Numbered from the stretch's first letter, positions 42,596 to 51,383 are shown. The stretch is DNA of 64,000 nucleotides from Methylomonas sp. AM2-LC (GCF_039904985.1 NZ_CP157007.1:1-64000); one strand, 5' to 3'. Translations and numbers: made by a program. Notes: generated by a model from the letters alone, not told the origin.

Positions 42596-43342
42596 TCACA
42601 GATTTTCCGAAAAACGTCCACCGCAAGAGCCGCATTGAATGTTTAGTCCGGGCTTTCCCCAGACGTTAAGATCACAAGGGCAGGTATATTTTGAACGGTT
42701 GGTTTTATTGGGTGTTGATTCAGATGCATTGATTCTGATACTGGGTGTTGCTGAATGTACTATTTCAACACCGCTGGAAGCGGCAATCATAATGGCCGCT
42801 TCCGGCAAATCAAGATTAAGACCGTAACAATGTTGTCCGCCTTCAATGGCTTTTACGGGCGCAAAGCGGTCATACCACGATATTTTAAAATCATTCGTTA
42901 ATAACTCTTCACATGCCTGTATAAATTGACCGCCCTCAATTGGATAATCTGCTATGGAATCCCCTGTTTTGTTTCCGTCAGGCTGGCCAGTGCTGGATGG
43001 CATTAAGCCGATAGATTCCATTTTTTTGGCCCATTGTGCGTTATGGTATCGACCGCGACCCGAATCGCCAAAGTGATGCTGCCAAAGGTGCGTCATTTCA
43101 TGGGCGACCGTTTGCATAATTTCTACCAACGGCACTACGGCAAAGTAAGTCGGGTTCATTGCAATTTCATCAATTTTCTGACCGGCCAGGTTTGAAAATC
43201 TGTCGGCGCTGAAATAGCCAACACTTGTATTTGAGCGTTGTAACGTAATGAGGCATTCAGGTAGTTCGTTATTAAACAGCCGCCGATTAAACGTGTCATA
43301 AGCGAGCTGCAACTCCGCATAAGTTATTGCAGTTGGTTTCAT
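42596..43342 (-). CDS. SprT-like zinc metalloprotease family protein
   Basis: The 248 residues begin with an SprT-like domain (YDTFNRRLFNNELPECLITL, ~14-33) with the zincin motif AHEMTHLWQHH (His ~87, His ~91) and a second zinc ligand region near GRGRYHNAQW. A C-terminal zinc ribbon, CPCDLNVWGKPG...CGSCGG, ends the protein. SprT/Spartan proteins cleave DNA-protein crosslinks, which could matter when covalent TraI-DNA arrives in a recipient; that link is inference. An operator-like palindrome lies upstream. Confidence 0.85.
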   Translation of the reverse strand: MKPTAITYAELQLAYDTFNRRLFNNELPECLITLQRSNTSVGYFSADRFSNLAGQKIDEIAMNPTYFAVVPLVEIMQTVAHEMTHLWQHHFGDSGRGRYHNAQWAKKMESIGLMPSSTGQPDGNKTGDSIADYPIEGGQFIQACEELLTNDFKISWYDRFAPVKAIEGGQHCYGLNLDLPEAAIMIAASSGVEIVHSATPSIRINASESTPNKTNRSKYTCPCDLNVWGKPGLNIQCGSCGGRFSENL

Positions 43343-43357
43343 AATGGCTCAATTAAA

Positions 43358-43411
43358 TTGTATTGCACAATGAAATCATTCTAGATCATGTGTTTGTATT
43401 GTGCAATACAA
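43358..43411. promoter_or_regulatory. Two operator-like sites upstream of the SprT-like gene
   Basis: TTGTATTGTGCAATACAA (43394-43411) has perfect 8-bp inverted arms, and TTGTATTGCACAAT (43358-43371) is a related half or variant 22 bp away, both within 70 bp of the start. The pair looks like a repressor operator, but its binding protein is not identified. Confidence 0.5.
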
Positions 43412-43563
43412 TATCAATCCTGTCAGTTTGGGCTATACCCCAACCTGATGTCAGGGTAAGCCCCCTTATTCAGTCAGAATAGAGTGTGTTTTTATATTTC
43501 TTGACACATGGGGGCAAGGGTTATAGATTTCAACCTGACACATTTTGTATTTTGGGGGTAATC
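43412..43563. other. Putative res site of the downstream resolvase
   Basis: The region before the resolvase has several related inverted motifs, ACCTGATGTCAGGGT (~43443) and CAACCTGACACA (~43531), and a GGGGG ribosome-binding site before TTG 43564. Serine resolvases normally bind such repeats just upstream of their own gene. Subsite borders are not resolved. Confidence 0.45.
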
Positions 43564-44154
43564 TTGCAGCGTATTGGATATATTAGAGTCAGTTCTTTCG
43601 ACCAGAACCCGGACAGGCAGCTTGAGCAAGTCGAAGTCAGCAAGGTTTTTACGGATAAGGCATCAGGTAAGGATACGCACCGGCCAGCACTAGAAGCATT
43701 ATTGGATTACGCCAGGGAGGGTGATACTGTTGTCATTCACAGCATGGATCGCCTAGCGAGAAATTTGGTTGATCTGCGTAGCTTGGTACAGCAATTGACC
43801 GGTCGAGGTATAAAGGTCGAGTTCATCAAAGAAAGCCTTGTTTTTACTGGCGAGGATTCGCCAATGGCAACGCTGCTACTATCCGTGATGGGTTCTTTTG
43901 CTGAATTCGAGCGGGCCTTGATCAAAGAGCGGCAGCGCGAAGGCATTACGCTTGCCAGGCGGAGAGGAGCTTACCGTGGCCGGAAAAAGGCACTGACAGA
44001 AGAGCAAGTAGCGGAGTTACGGCGGCGGGCCGAGGCAAAAGAGCCTAAAGCGGCGCTGGCTCGTGAGTATGGCGTTAGCCGTGAAACGCTATATCAATAT
44101 TTAAGGCAGGATAATAGTATATGCGATTCGCTGGCCACTGTAAGCACGGATTAA
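43564..44154 (+). CDS. Serine recombinase/resolvase
   Basis: I start this at TTG 43564 (MQRIGYIRVSSFDQN) after GGGGG, giving 196 aa; an upstream in-frame ATG at 43486 would add non-homologous residues. The resolvase domain has the nucleophile Ser10, then IHSMDRLARN and MGSFAEFERALIKERQREGI, and a C-terminal helix-turn-helix (LAREYGVSRETLYQYL). It likely resolves plasmid multimers, or is the remaining resolvase of a transposon. Confidence 0.88.
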   Translation: MQRIGYIRVSSFDQNPDRQLEQVEVSKVFTDKASGKDTHRPALEALLDYAREGDTVVIHSMDRLARNLVDLRSLVQQLTGRGIKVEFIKESLVFTGEDSPMATLLLSVMGSFAEFERALIKERQREGITLARRRGAYRGRKKALTEEQVAELRRRAEAKEPKAALAREYGVSRETLYQYLRQDNSICDSLATVSTD

Positions 44155-44206
44155 GTCACATTAACGCCATGAATGAAAATCAAGAAACAACCTCTATTAT
44201 AATTAA

Positions 44207-44600
44207 TATGTTTGTTTATTAGTTCGTTAGTTTATTTGTTATCGACTTTGTTTGTTTTGTTCTGTAGTCATCGACTTAAAGGAGTAGTTGCGACCAGGCA
44301 GTCGCAAGGATGCGTGTGATTTTTGACAATAGCAAACAAAATCATGTACGAAAAGCCCGTAACCCATAGCCTCCGTGTGGCGCCCCATTACGACGCCGTT
44401 TTACATGCATGATTAAGGTGGTTGAGCGGCAATAATAGTATTTTTCATGATGACTGCAGAAGTCACACAAATCCTTGCGATCACCCGAAACAATCTCTAG
44501 TATAATTAATTTGTTCGTTCATTAGTTTGTTTATTTGTTGTTAAATTAGTTTGTTCGTTATTTTATTTTGTGCTATACTATAGTCATCAACTTAAAGGGG
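44207..44600 (+). promoter_or_regulatory. Repeated leader and GTTTGTT-rich region, probable KfrA-type operators
   Basis: A leader unit occurs twice (~44190-44290 and ~44490-44600). Each has TATAATTAAT, a run of GTTYGTT/GTTTATT motifs and AGTCATC(G/A)ACTTAAAGG. The ACTTAAAGGAG part recurs a third time before kfrA at ~44806. In the second unit TTGTTC (44551-44556) and TATACT (44574-44579), 17 bp apart, form a promoter buried in the repeats. The hairpin TTGCGAC-CAGGCA-GTCGCAA (~44288) follows the first unit. KfrA is known to repress its own promoter through repeats; binding here is inferred. Confidence 0.5.
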
Positions 44601-44606
44601 GTGCTT

Positions 44607-44783
44607 ATGAGAAGAATAGGTCTTTTGATTGATCGCAATCATAAAGTTTGCCAGATATGGCAAAAAGCAATTGATTCAAAAAATTATGATTTATGCGCTC
44701 GTTGCCGTTGTTTGTCTTTTAAGATTTCTTCCGCTGTAAATTCTCTCTCTAAGGTTCTTGATTCCGATATTGGGTGCGCTTAA
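44607..44783 (+). CDS. Small hypothetical protein with Cys pair
   Basis: The 58-residue protein starts at ATG 44607 after AAAGGGGG and contains CARCRC and a C-terminal DSDIGCA. I do not recognise a family. It shares the duplicated leader with kfrA, 41 nt downstream, and is probably cotranscribed with it. Confidence 0.5.
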   Translation: MRRIGLLIDRNHKVCQIWQKAIDSKNYDLCARCRCLSFKISSAVNSLSKVLDSDIGCA

Positions 44784-44824
44784 ACAAGCTACCACATAGC
44801 CATCAACTTAAAGGAGAAATCCTC

Positions 44825-45766
44825 ATGCAAACCACGACGATACAAACCGGACGCCCTGCAGAATTTGCGCCAGAAGCTATTATCCAGGCCGGTCAAGAAC
44901 TGCGTGATGCTGGTCGCAATATCACCGGCTTTGCTTTACGCCAGAAGGTTGGCGGTGGCAATCCCAGCCGGCTTAAACAGGTTTGGGATGAGTATCTATC
45001 CAGCCAATCGGTGACCAGGGCAGAACCGGTGGCGGAATTGCCTATTGAGGTGGCCGAGGAAGTGGCTATGGTGACTAAAGCACTCACAGAACGCTTATCC
45101 ATGCTAGCCGTTGAATTAAACGATAAGGCGGTAAAAGCGGCAGAGCGCCGGGTAGGAGAAGTGGTCAGAGCCGCTGGCGATCAACGTGAACAGGCCGAGC
45201 GTGAATTAGCTGATGCATCTAGTACCGTCGATGATTTAGAAACCAAACTGAATGAAGTCATAGCCGAATCCGAAGCATTTGAAAAGCGCCTGGCCGATGC
45301 CCAGGCAACCAATCAGGCCCAGGCCGTAGAATTGGCGCAATTGCGGGAACGTTTGGTATTAACAGAGCAGACCGCCAAGAGCGCTGGTGAACAACATACC
45401 GTCGAACTTGAACGTATCCGAACGGAACTGGCCGAGCAGAAAAAAGCGGTTCAATCTTTGGCCGCTGAACGCGACCAGGTACGCGCAGAACTGGCAACCG
45501 TAAAAGCCCAAGCCGTTGCCGCAGAAGAAACCCATCATGCGCAGCGCAAGCGCACCGCTGAAGAAACGCATCGTAATGTGGAACGGCTAACCAAGATCGA
45601 AGCCGACAGAGATAACGCACACAAAGAAACGGCCATAGCCCGTGAGGAAGCTGCGAAATTACGTGGACAGCTTGAGGCCACCCAGGCCCAAGCCGCCGAA
45701 CTCCTGCAGGCGCTTAGCAGTCATCAGCCGGAGAAAACCGCAGGAAACAAGAAAACAACCGATTAA
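44825..45766 (+). CDS. kfrA: KfrA-like DNA-binding coiled-coil protein
   Basis: The start ATG 44825 follows AAAGGAG. The 313 aa comprise an N-terminal KfrA DNA-binding domain (~8-65, with GQELRDAGRNITGFALRQKV then GGGNPSRLKQVWDEYL). A very long Ala/Glu/Gln-rich coiled coil (~85-300) follows. KfrA of IncP plasmids is an autorepressor and filament-like protein that helps stable inheritance. Here it is far from kfrB and flanked by accessory genes. The repeated motifs upstream are likely its operators. Confidence 0.88.
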   Translation: MQTTTIQTGRPAEFAPEAIIQAGQELRDAGRNITGFALRQKVGGGNPSRLKQVWDEYLSSQSVTRAEPVAELPIEVAEEVAMVTKALTERLSMLAVELNDKAVKAAERRVGEVVRAAGDQREQAERELADASSTVDDLETKLNEVIAESEAFEKRLADAQATNQAQAVELAQLRERLVLTEQTAKSAGEQHTVELERIRTELAEQKKAVQSLAAERDQVRAELATVKAQAVAAEETHHAQRKRTAEETHRNVERLTKIEADRDNAHKETAIAREEAAKLRGQLEATQAQAAELLQALSSHQPEKTAGNKKTTD

Positions 45767-45944
45767 AAATTTTCTCTAACAGATTGGTTGACATTCGAAG
45801 TTTCAAAGCATATCATTAGTTTGCAGTTGTAGAATGGGGTAGTTTAGGTTGTGCTTTGATTAAGATAGAAACAGCCTCACCTAGCGTGAAGTTCAATAAA
45901 TCGGTCTGATTCAATTATTCCACGATCACGATGCTCGACAGAAA

Positions 45945-46544
45945 CTAATTATTCGTTTTTTGCCGGGGAAGAAATATTCCCTTAATACAATCGGGATTGA
46001 TGATCGACAATTGAATATGGTTGTGCGTTTTAAAGCCTGCCTGTGGGTATAGTTCTTCACCTTCCCAGAAAGCGGCCCTGACAGAATCAAATTTTATATT
46101 TTGCTCTCTTTCGGCTAATTCAACAGCATACCGAATTACGGCGCAATCCAGTTCGCGTTTCTTAAAATCGAAGTCATTTTCGCCAAACGCTGTATTAGCA
46201 GGAAATTCTTTACCCGCCTCATTCAAGCCAAGAATCAGCTGATCGTAAGCATCTCGAAGGAAATCCAACCATTTCTTATCAAGCAAGTCTAAACAAATCC
46301 CAAGATCAATGATTGCGCCAATAACAAAAGGCTTCTTAACGGTAGATTGCTGACGTTGACTGGATTGTTCGGCAAACTGGTAGGCCCGTTCCGGGCTGCT
46401 TTCCCAAAAATAAACACCGTGTCCTAGCCAATCATAGCTATTCTGACTATGACGAAGCGTCAGTTCGCCATTTAAAACCTTCTTACCAATTTCTTCATCA
46501 AGACCATGAAAGCCTAGAGCATAGGAAGGTTTTGATGAATACAA
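45945..46544 (-). CDS. Predicted ADP-ribosyltransferase-fold toxin
   Basis: The 199-residue protein begins at TTG 46544, directly after the partner's stop and with CAGGGA upstream; no ATG is available nearby. Its N-terminal part, ALGFHGLDEEIGKKVLNGEL then YDWLGHGVYFWESSPERAYQFA, follows the His...Tyr pattern of ADP-ribosyltransferase folds (HG, GVYFWE). The later part reads CAVIRYAVEL and FDSVRAAFWEGEELYP. Tight coupling to a small upstream gene marks a toxin-antitoxin pair. The target is unknown, and the ART assignment is by motif only. Confidence 0.65.
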   Translation of the reverse strand: MYSSKPSYALGFHGLDEEIGKKVLNGELTLRHSQNSYDWLGHGVYFWESSPERAYQFAEQSSQRQQSTVKKPFVIGAIIDLGICLDLLDKKWLDFLRDAYDQLILGLNEAGKEFPANTAFGENDFDFKKRELDCAVIRYAVELAEREQNIKFDSVRAAFWEGEELYPQAGFKTHNHIQLSIINPDCIKGIFLPRQKTNN

Positions 46545-46721
46545 TTATTTTCCCTGCTGACGAGCTTTATCTTTTTTTATCGTTTCAGCTGAAAAAAAAC
46601 GCTCAACGTAATCGCCATTGGTATCCAGAATATTTGCTTTTATCAAAAGTTTAGCCCGTTCCTCTTTTGTGCGAAAGTTAGCATCGCTACGAACAGCTGT
46701 TTCTGCATGAACCATTTGCAT
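46545..46721 (-). CDS. Small antitoxin-like partner of the ART-type protein
   Basis: The 58-residue basic protein starts best at ATG 46721, 7 nt after GGAG. It ends FSAETIKKDKARQQGK, with the toxin start codon following the stop directly. Central residues TKEERAKLLIKANILDTNGD look helical. This short partner placed first with zero spacing is typical for an antitoxin, but no family is recognised. Confidence 0.55.
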   Translation of the reverse strand: MQMVHAETAVRSDANFRTKEERAKLLIKANILDTNGDYVERFFSAETIKKDKARQQGK

Positions 46722-46860
46722 TGGCAAACTCCTAAAGCAATTACTAGTATTGAATATCGTTAGAGTAATTTACATATTTCTTTTCATAGTTTAGTCCCTT
46801 TTAAGGACGGAATCAACTTCTTTAGATTGCTGGGTGCTAATTTGGATTTATCTTCGGTGC

Positions 46861-47008
46861 ATGCCAGCGTTCCATGTTGAGAATGACCGCTGCACCAAAA
46901 TAGGTAAGCGATACCCGCCGTTGAAGCAGGTAAAGAAAGCGGACTCCGATTAAACTACAGCTTTAAGACTTAATTGGACTGGATTTGAAGCGCAACGCAC
47001 GCTGGCAT
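46861..47008. repeat. 10-bp inverted repeat, possible element ends
   Basis: ATGCCAGCGT (46861-46870) and ACGCTGGCAT (46999-47008) are inverted and bound 148 bp of non-coding DNA. It may be a decayed miniature element. The stretch 46728-47087 has no gene I trust. Confidence 0.35.
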
Positions 47009-47087
47009 CCAATGTAAGTTTTTAAGCTAAAATTGTGAACATCGAATTTCCGGTTACGACCCAAACCGGCCTCTCGCGTTTCTCTAA

Positions 47088-47339
47088 ACCGGACAGTCAG
47101 TCCAATCCAGATTATGCGAACTGGAGGGCTACAAAGCAGTCATTGGCGACCTCACACAATCGGCCATTTCTGCCGTTCGAGGTAACGTTCCAATTTCAAT
47201 TGTTAAGGCAACCGTTGACCCAGTTGACTTTCCGTTATTCGGCGAGCAAATTGATATTATCACTGCGTCAGTAGGGCCAACAAGCGACACCCAAAAAATT
47301 AAACGAATAGCAGCAACCAATTATATTGAAGCTAATTAA
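47088..47339 (+). pseudogene. Gene fragment without start codon
   Basis: After a stop at 47085, 83 codons run open to TAA 47337 and encode YKAVIGDLTQSAISAVRGN, then PISIVKATVDPVDFPLFG and KIKRIAATNYIEAN. Composition is that of a real protein, but no start or ribosome-binding site exists. I do not recognise the family. Probably the 3' end of a gene whose front was lost. Confidence 0.35.
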
Positions 47340-47419
47340 TAGGGATGAATTTCTGAATCAAGATCCACAGGGGATTGCCAGATTTATAATATTCTGGCTA
47401 CCCTGGATTTTGTGATGAT

Positions 47420-47956
47420 TTATGCAGTAGCTATTTGCATTGCAGATTGTTTACGACGAACGACCCAGCCTAATAATGGCATGCCTAATAACACCATCGC
47501 CCATTCATCAGCTTCTGGTATTGCAGAAATGTTTAAATGATTGTAACCGATCCAATCGTTGCTAACATATGGGTCGATTGTGATGGTCACACTTGGTTCA
47601 GTCATAAAATGTGGGTAAATTGGAACCTGCGAAGCGAGATCGAGGTACGAAGGATTACTTGCGAAGCCCTGTAATTGTATACCGTATCCCAACTGGTTTG
47701 TTACTACAAAGTTAGTTATATGCGTGATTCCGGTGTATGTACCAAATGCGTCGGTAAAGCTACCTTCCGATACACTGCTAATGACATGTAATGTATTATC
47801 GTAGTTGAACGCAATGCGGAACGAATCTGCAGCGCCATCACAATCGGAAGTGCAATCAGATCCTGTTACTATGTAATCAGTGAAGGTATCGGCGTAGCTA
47901 AATGCGCTATTAAGTGTTGTGCAAATAAATGCGAAAGTAGGAAGTGTTCTCTTCAT
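47420..47956 (-). CDS. PEP-CTERM sorted exported protein
   Basis: The 178-residue protein has a signal peptide (~1-22) and a beta-rich body with a CTSDCDG segment. A PEP-CTERM sorting signal ends it (AIPEADEWAMVLLGMPLLGW, then VVRRKQ). PEP-CTERM proteins are processed by exosortase and exported to the outer surface or matrix. Exosortase is not encoded here, so the chromosome must supply it. A similar C-terminus occurs in the broken gene at 48115. Confidence 0.75.
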   Translation of the reverse strand: MKRTLPTFAFICTTLNSAFSYADTFTDYIVTGSDCTSDCDGAADSFRIAFNYDNTLHVISSVSEGSFTDAFGTYTGITHITNFVVTNQLGYGIQLQGFASNPSYLDLASQVPIYPHFMTEPSVTITIDPYVSNDWIGYNHLNISAIPEADEWAMVLLGMPLLGWVVRRKQSAMQIATA

Positions 47957-48114
47957 AATTAGTATCCCATTGCTTATTTTGTCAGTGATGATAAAAACAC
48001 TATGCAGCTTATTGGCTGAATTTTGGTTAATAAACTACCCGATTGAGCCAAACCTATCATAATAGGCATCAATATTGGATGTATATACTTAATAATACCT
48101 AGGTTAGACACTAA

Positions 48115-48279
48115 TCATAGGTATGGATGATTGTTTACGAACGACCCAACCAATGACAAACCTAATAACATCATTGCCCATTCTTCTGGTACTGGTACTG
48201 GTACTGGTGAGACGGCACCATTGACTAAAAAATTAATACCATAGCCATTCCCAGCTCCAGACTCAGTCAAAGCCAAGTT
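48115..48279 (-). pseudogene. C-terminal remnant of a second PEP-CTERM protein
   Basis: Minus-strand codons from 48279 down encode ALTESGAGNGYGINFLVNGA then VPEEWAMMLLGLSLVGS, a PEP-CTERM end. The 5' part is replaced by the 245-bp miniature element beginning at 48280; an open frame runs on into the element to 48363 but is not native. The final basic cluster is also changed (FVNNHPYL). Confidence 0.6.
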
Positions 48280-48524
48280 GGGGGACCGTAAGGATTGCAC
48301 CGTAAATGGGTAATAGTAAACAAACTCAGGTGATTTAGGATTATTTGACGTAAAAATCACCATATTTTGCCAATAATTGGCTTTAGCATACCAAATCTTT
48401 CGCTTAAATCACTTATAAAATTCACAAAACGATGTCAAATATGGAAGAATACCCCATCTAGAGGCTAGATACGCATGAGAATAGCCGCTATTGCCCATTT
48501 ACGGTGCAATCCTTACGGTCACCC
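48280..48524. mobile_element. Tn3-derived miniature inverted-repeat element, copy 1
   Basis: The 245-bp element has 37-bp terminal inverted repeats (48280-48316 and 48488-48524, two mismatches) starting GGGGGACCGTAAGGATTGCA. The ends resemble those of the Tn3-type transposase fragment that follows (IR at 49344-49380). It is identical to the copy at 50120. It truncates the PEP-CTERM gene and is joined directly to the tnpA fragment. No 5-bp duplication flanks it. Confidence 0.8.
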
Positions 48525-49332
48525 TATTGCGCTGTTTTCGCATTTTATTCCCTGCGGTGTCTGGGAAGCCGTGTATATCCTGGATGGACTGACAAAAAAC
48601 AAGTCGGATATTCAGCCCGACACATTGCATGGCGATACCCAGGCGCAAAGCGCACCGGTTTATGGCTTGGCTTTTTTACTGGGTATCAAACTGATGCCGC
48701 GTATTCGCAACTGGAAAGATTTGAAATGGTTCCGACCGACTGCCGACGAAGTGTATAAACACATCGATGACCTGTTTACCAAGGATGCGATAGATTGGGA
48801 TTTGATCGCCTGTCATTTGCCGGACATGCTGCAAGTAGCGCAATCGATTCGTGCCGGGCGTATTCAACCATCGACCATCTTGCGTAAGCTCGGTACCGCC
48901 AGCCGGAAAAACAAACTGTATTTCGCCTTTCGTGAGTTGGGCCGGGTCGTCCGCACCATATTCCTACTGGAATATATCAGCGACGATGCGCTACGTCAGG
49001 TCATTCAGGCAGCGCAAAACAAGTGTGAAGGTTTCAACAACTTTGCTCAGTGGGCATATTTCGGATCGGACACCATCGAGGAGAATGTGCGCGAGGATCA
49101 GCTGAAGATAATCAAGTACAACCATCTGATTGCCAATCTGATGATTTTCCACAACTGCCATACAATGACGCAGGCATTCAAGGAGCTGGAAGCGGAGGGA
49201 ATGAAGTTAACGCCAGAATTGGCTGCTGCGTTTAGTCCATATCGGACTCATCACGCCAATCGTTTCGGCACCTACGAACTTCGGGAACGGGATTTGGAAC
49301 CGATTGACTACGGTGTGACATTTCTGATGTAA
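48525..49332 (+). pseudogene. C-terminal fragment of a Tn3-family transposase
   Basis: About 268 codons encode the end of a Tn3 TnpA: FIPCGVWEAVYILDGLTKNK, LHGDTQAQSAPVYGLAFLLG and NFAQWAYFGSDTIEENVRED. The N-terminal two thirds are missing. An open frame enters from the miniature element at ATG 48475, but that start is not native. The catalytic Asp and Glu of the C-terminal part may be present, yet the protein cannot be active alone. Confidence 0.8.
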
Positions 49333-49343
49333 TGAAATCAGCG

Positions 49344-49380
49344 ATGTTACTCATTTACGAAGGAATCCTTACGGTCCCCC
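49344..49380. repeat. Terminal inverted repeat of the truncated Tn3-type element
   Basis: The segment ending AATCCTTACGGTCCCCC lies 12 nt after the tnpA fragment and is the inverted partner of the GGGGGACCGTAAGGATT ends of the miniature elements. This links the 245-bp elements to this transposon family. Confidence 0.7.
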
Positions 49381-49537
49381 TTTTGATGCCGCTAGAAGCC
49401 TCGTAAACCCTAGGGCGTGGGTTTGAACATCAGACATTTTGGCTCATTTTGTCCAATGTTTTTGACTGGTTTTCGCGCTACCAATTTTTAAGGCTATAAT
49501 TCGGTTATCTTCTAACTACAACGGTATTGAAAAAAAT

Positions 49538-49834
49538 ATGAAAACAAATCTTGTAAAAGTATTTTTCGTTTTCTGCATCATAACAATAAGTTTTATTGGT
49601 AATATATCTTATGCCGCTGGAAATAATACTTGTTTTGTTTCTGATTTAAATGAGCCAAAAATAAGGGAAAAATGCAATACAGGGGACGTTATACGGTTTC
49701 TAAAAAAAAGTTCGATTAATGATGAACTTCTCATGACTGCTGCGATTTGTAATTTTGATAAGTCAATTATTATTGGTGATACATGGATAACATGTGTTAT
49801 CGCCTCACGCCGCAATTTAATAGAGGTTAAATAA
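49538..49834 (+). CDS. Small exported protein
   Basis: The 98-residue protein has a signal peptide (~1-26, ending SYAAG) and a mature part with three or four Cys residues (CFVSDL, REKCNTGD, AAICNF, TCVIASRR). It is low in GC. No family is recognised. A strong bidirectional terminator follows at 49889. It may be a small periplasmic protein of the accessory region. Confidence 0.5.
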   Translation: MKTNLVKVFFVFCIITISFIGNISYAAGNNTCFVSDLNEPKIREKCNTGDVIRFLKKSSINDELLMTAAICNFDKSIIIGDTWITCVIASRRNLIEVK

Positions 49835-49888
49835 TAATCCAATAACATCAGACAAAACGGCAAGGTCTGTCTAATGTTTAACAGCATA

Positions 49889-49917
49889 AAAAAACCGCAT
49901 TTCTGCGGTTTTTTTTA
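49889..49917. terminator. Bidirectional rho-independent terminator
   Basis: CCGCA-TTTC-TGCGG forms the stem, flanked by an A-run on one side and seven to eight T residues on the other. It can stop the plus-strand gene at 49538 and the minus-strand fragment at 49915. Confidence 0.85.
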
Positions 49918-50119
49918 TCGGTCTCGCCCCCTGCTGTAATCCTGCCCCTCTTTTTCTCGTTCCTGTCTGTTTGCCTCGTTTATAAGTTTAAAACGTTCGG
50001 TCGCGGCGGCGATACGTTCGGCGCGGTCTTGCTGTTCTGGTGTTTGCTCTACGCTGTATTCTCTGGTTAATTCTAAATATTTCTCTCTTGCTTTTTCGCT
50101 GGCACATCTAGCCGATATT
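49915..50119 (-). pseudogene. C-terminal gene fragment cut by a miniature element
   Basis: Minus-strand codons encode a charged helical end (CASEKAREKYLELTREYS then ERIAAATERFKLINEANRQE) and stop at 49915. The frame continues only into the 245-bp element at 50120, so the front of the gene is lost. The family is not recognised; a coiled-coil end of a mobilisation or replication protein is possible. Confidence 0.45.
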
Positions 50120-50364
50120 GGGGGACCGTAAGGATTGCACCGTAAATGGGTAATAGTAAACAAACTCAGGTGATTTAGGATTATTTGACGTAAAAATCAC
50201 CATATTTTGCCAATAATTGGCTTTAGCATACCAAATCTTTCGCTTAAATCACTTATAAAATTCACAAAACGATGTCAAATATGGAAGAATACCCCATCTA
50301 GAGGCTAGATACGCATGAGAATAGCCGCTATTGCCCATTTACGGTGCAATCCTTACGGTCACCC
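50120..50364. mobile_element. Tn3-derived miniature inverted-repeat element, copy 2
   Basis: This is the same 245-bp element as 48280-48524 by eye, same orientation. It cuts the gene fragment at 49915 and ends 26 bp before the Tn3 transposon. Identity of the two copies indicates recent spread or homologous recombination. Confidence 0.8.
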
Positions 50365-50705
50365 GTGTACATTTAAACAAAAGACATTAAGGGGTTAATT
50401 AACCAAAAGAACGGTTTGTCCCGCGACACCCCTGGAGCCCTTGGTATTAGCGGCTTTCAGACGAAATATCGATTTCAAATTCGCCACTAAAAATTCTATA
50501 GCCTATTGAATATTAATAACTTATTGTGCGTCACAAAATTCATGCTTGCCGATAAAGTTGGCTGACCGAAAGGATTAGGAATAATTAGTAAATGAGTAAC
50601 GCCAACGTCACGCCAAGGTTCTGAATACAATGCTATTCACACTGTTCGTAATGATGCTATTCCAACCTGATACGAAACAATATCGATGGGATATGGAATG
50701 GTATT

Positions 50706-51338
50706 TTAGTTCTGCTTGCTGACGGCAAGCTTAAATCCCAGGAATACAAACACGCCTCCCGCTGTTCGCGTTAGCCAGGCAAATAAAAGCTTGCGGGGAG
50801 ATAGGCGCTGATTAAGATGGTCTGCGAACCAAGCGAGGAACAAGCACCAAATTGTGCCAGTAAAATTAAAAATCCCGCCCAGGAAGATAAAGGCCAAGGC
50901 TTTGTTTGGCGCTTCATGCTCGATAAACTGTGGAACGAAAGCCAGAAAGAAAATCGCCACTTTTGGGTTGAGAACGTTGGTCAGAAAGCCTTGACGAAAA
51001 ATACTGCGTAGGGACGCTGGCTGCGAGTTCTTTAGTGCATCTGAACAGGGTGAAGTACTGCGCATCAAGGTAATTCCTATGTATACGAGATACACTGCAC
51101 CAATCAGCTTAAGCGTGGAGAATGCAGTCGAAGAAGCCGCAAGTAGCGCTGACAAGCCAACAGCGGCGGCAAAAATATGCAGGTAACAGCCCAGGGCTAT
51201 ACCGAGTGCGGCGGCTACGCCGGCAGAACGACCTTGGCCGACACTACGGGCAACAATATACAGCGAGTCTGCGCCAGGTGTGATATTTAGCAATAGACCA
51301 GAGATTACAAAAAGTGTTAGATCATGAGTGCCGAGCAT
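50706..51338 (-). CDS. LysE/RhtB-family exporter
   Basis: This 210-residue membrane protein of the LysE/RhtB family has about six hydrophobic segments. The N-terminal NITPGADSLYIVARSVGQGR is a family hallmark, and GFLTNVLNPKVAIFFLAFVP lies mid-protein. The family exports amino acids or related small molecules. It is transposon cargo with the adjacent GNAT gene; export of an acetylated or toxic compound would be a coherent function, but the substrate is unknown. Confidence 0.88.
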   Translation of the reverse strand: MLGTHDLTLFVISGLLLNITPGADSLYIVARSVGQGRSAGVAAALGIALGCYLHIFAAAVGLSALLAASSTAFSTLKLIGAVYLVYIGITLMRSTSPCSDALKNSQPASLRSIFRQGFLTNVLNPKVAIFFLAFVPQFIEHEAPNKALAFIFLGGIFNFTGTIWCLFLAWFADHLNQRLSPRKLLFAWLTRTAGGVFVFLGFKLAVSKQN

Positions 51339-51383
51339 AAGTTATAAAGTCAGTCGTTATTTTTAAAAAAATTCCCTTTGAGG

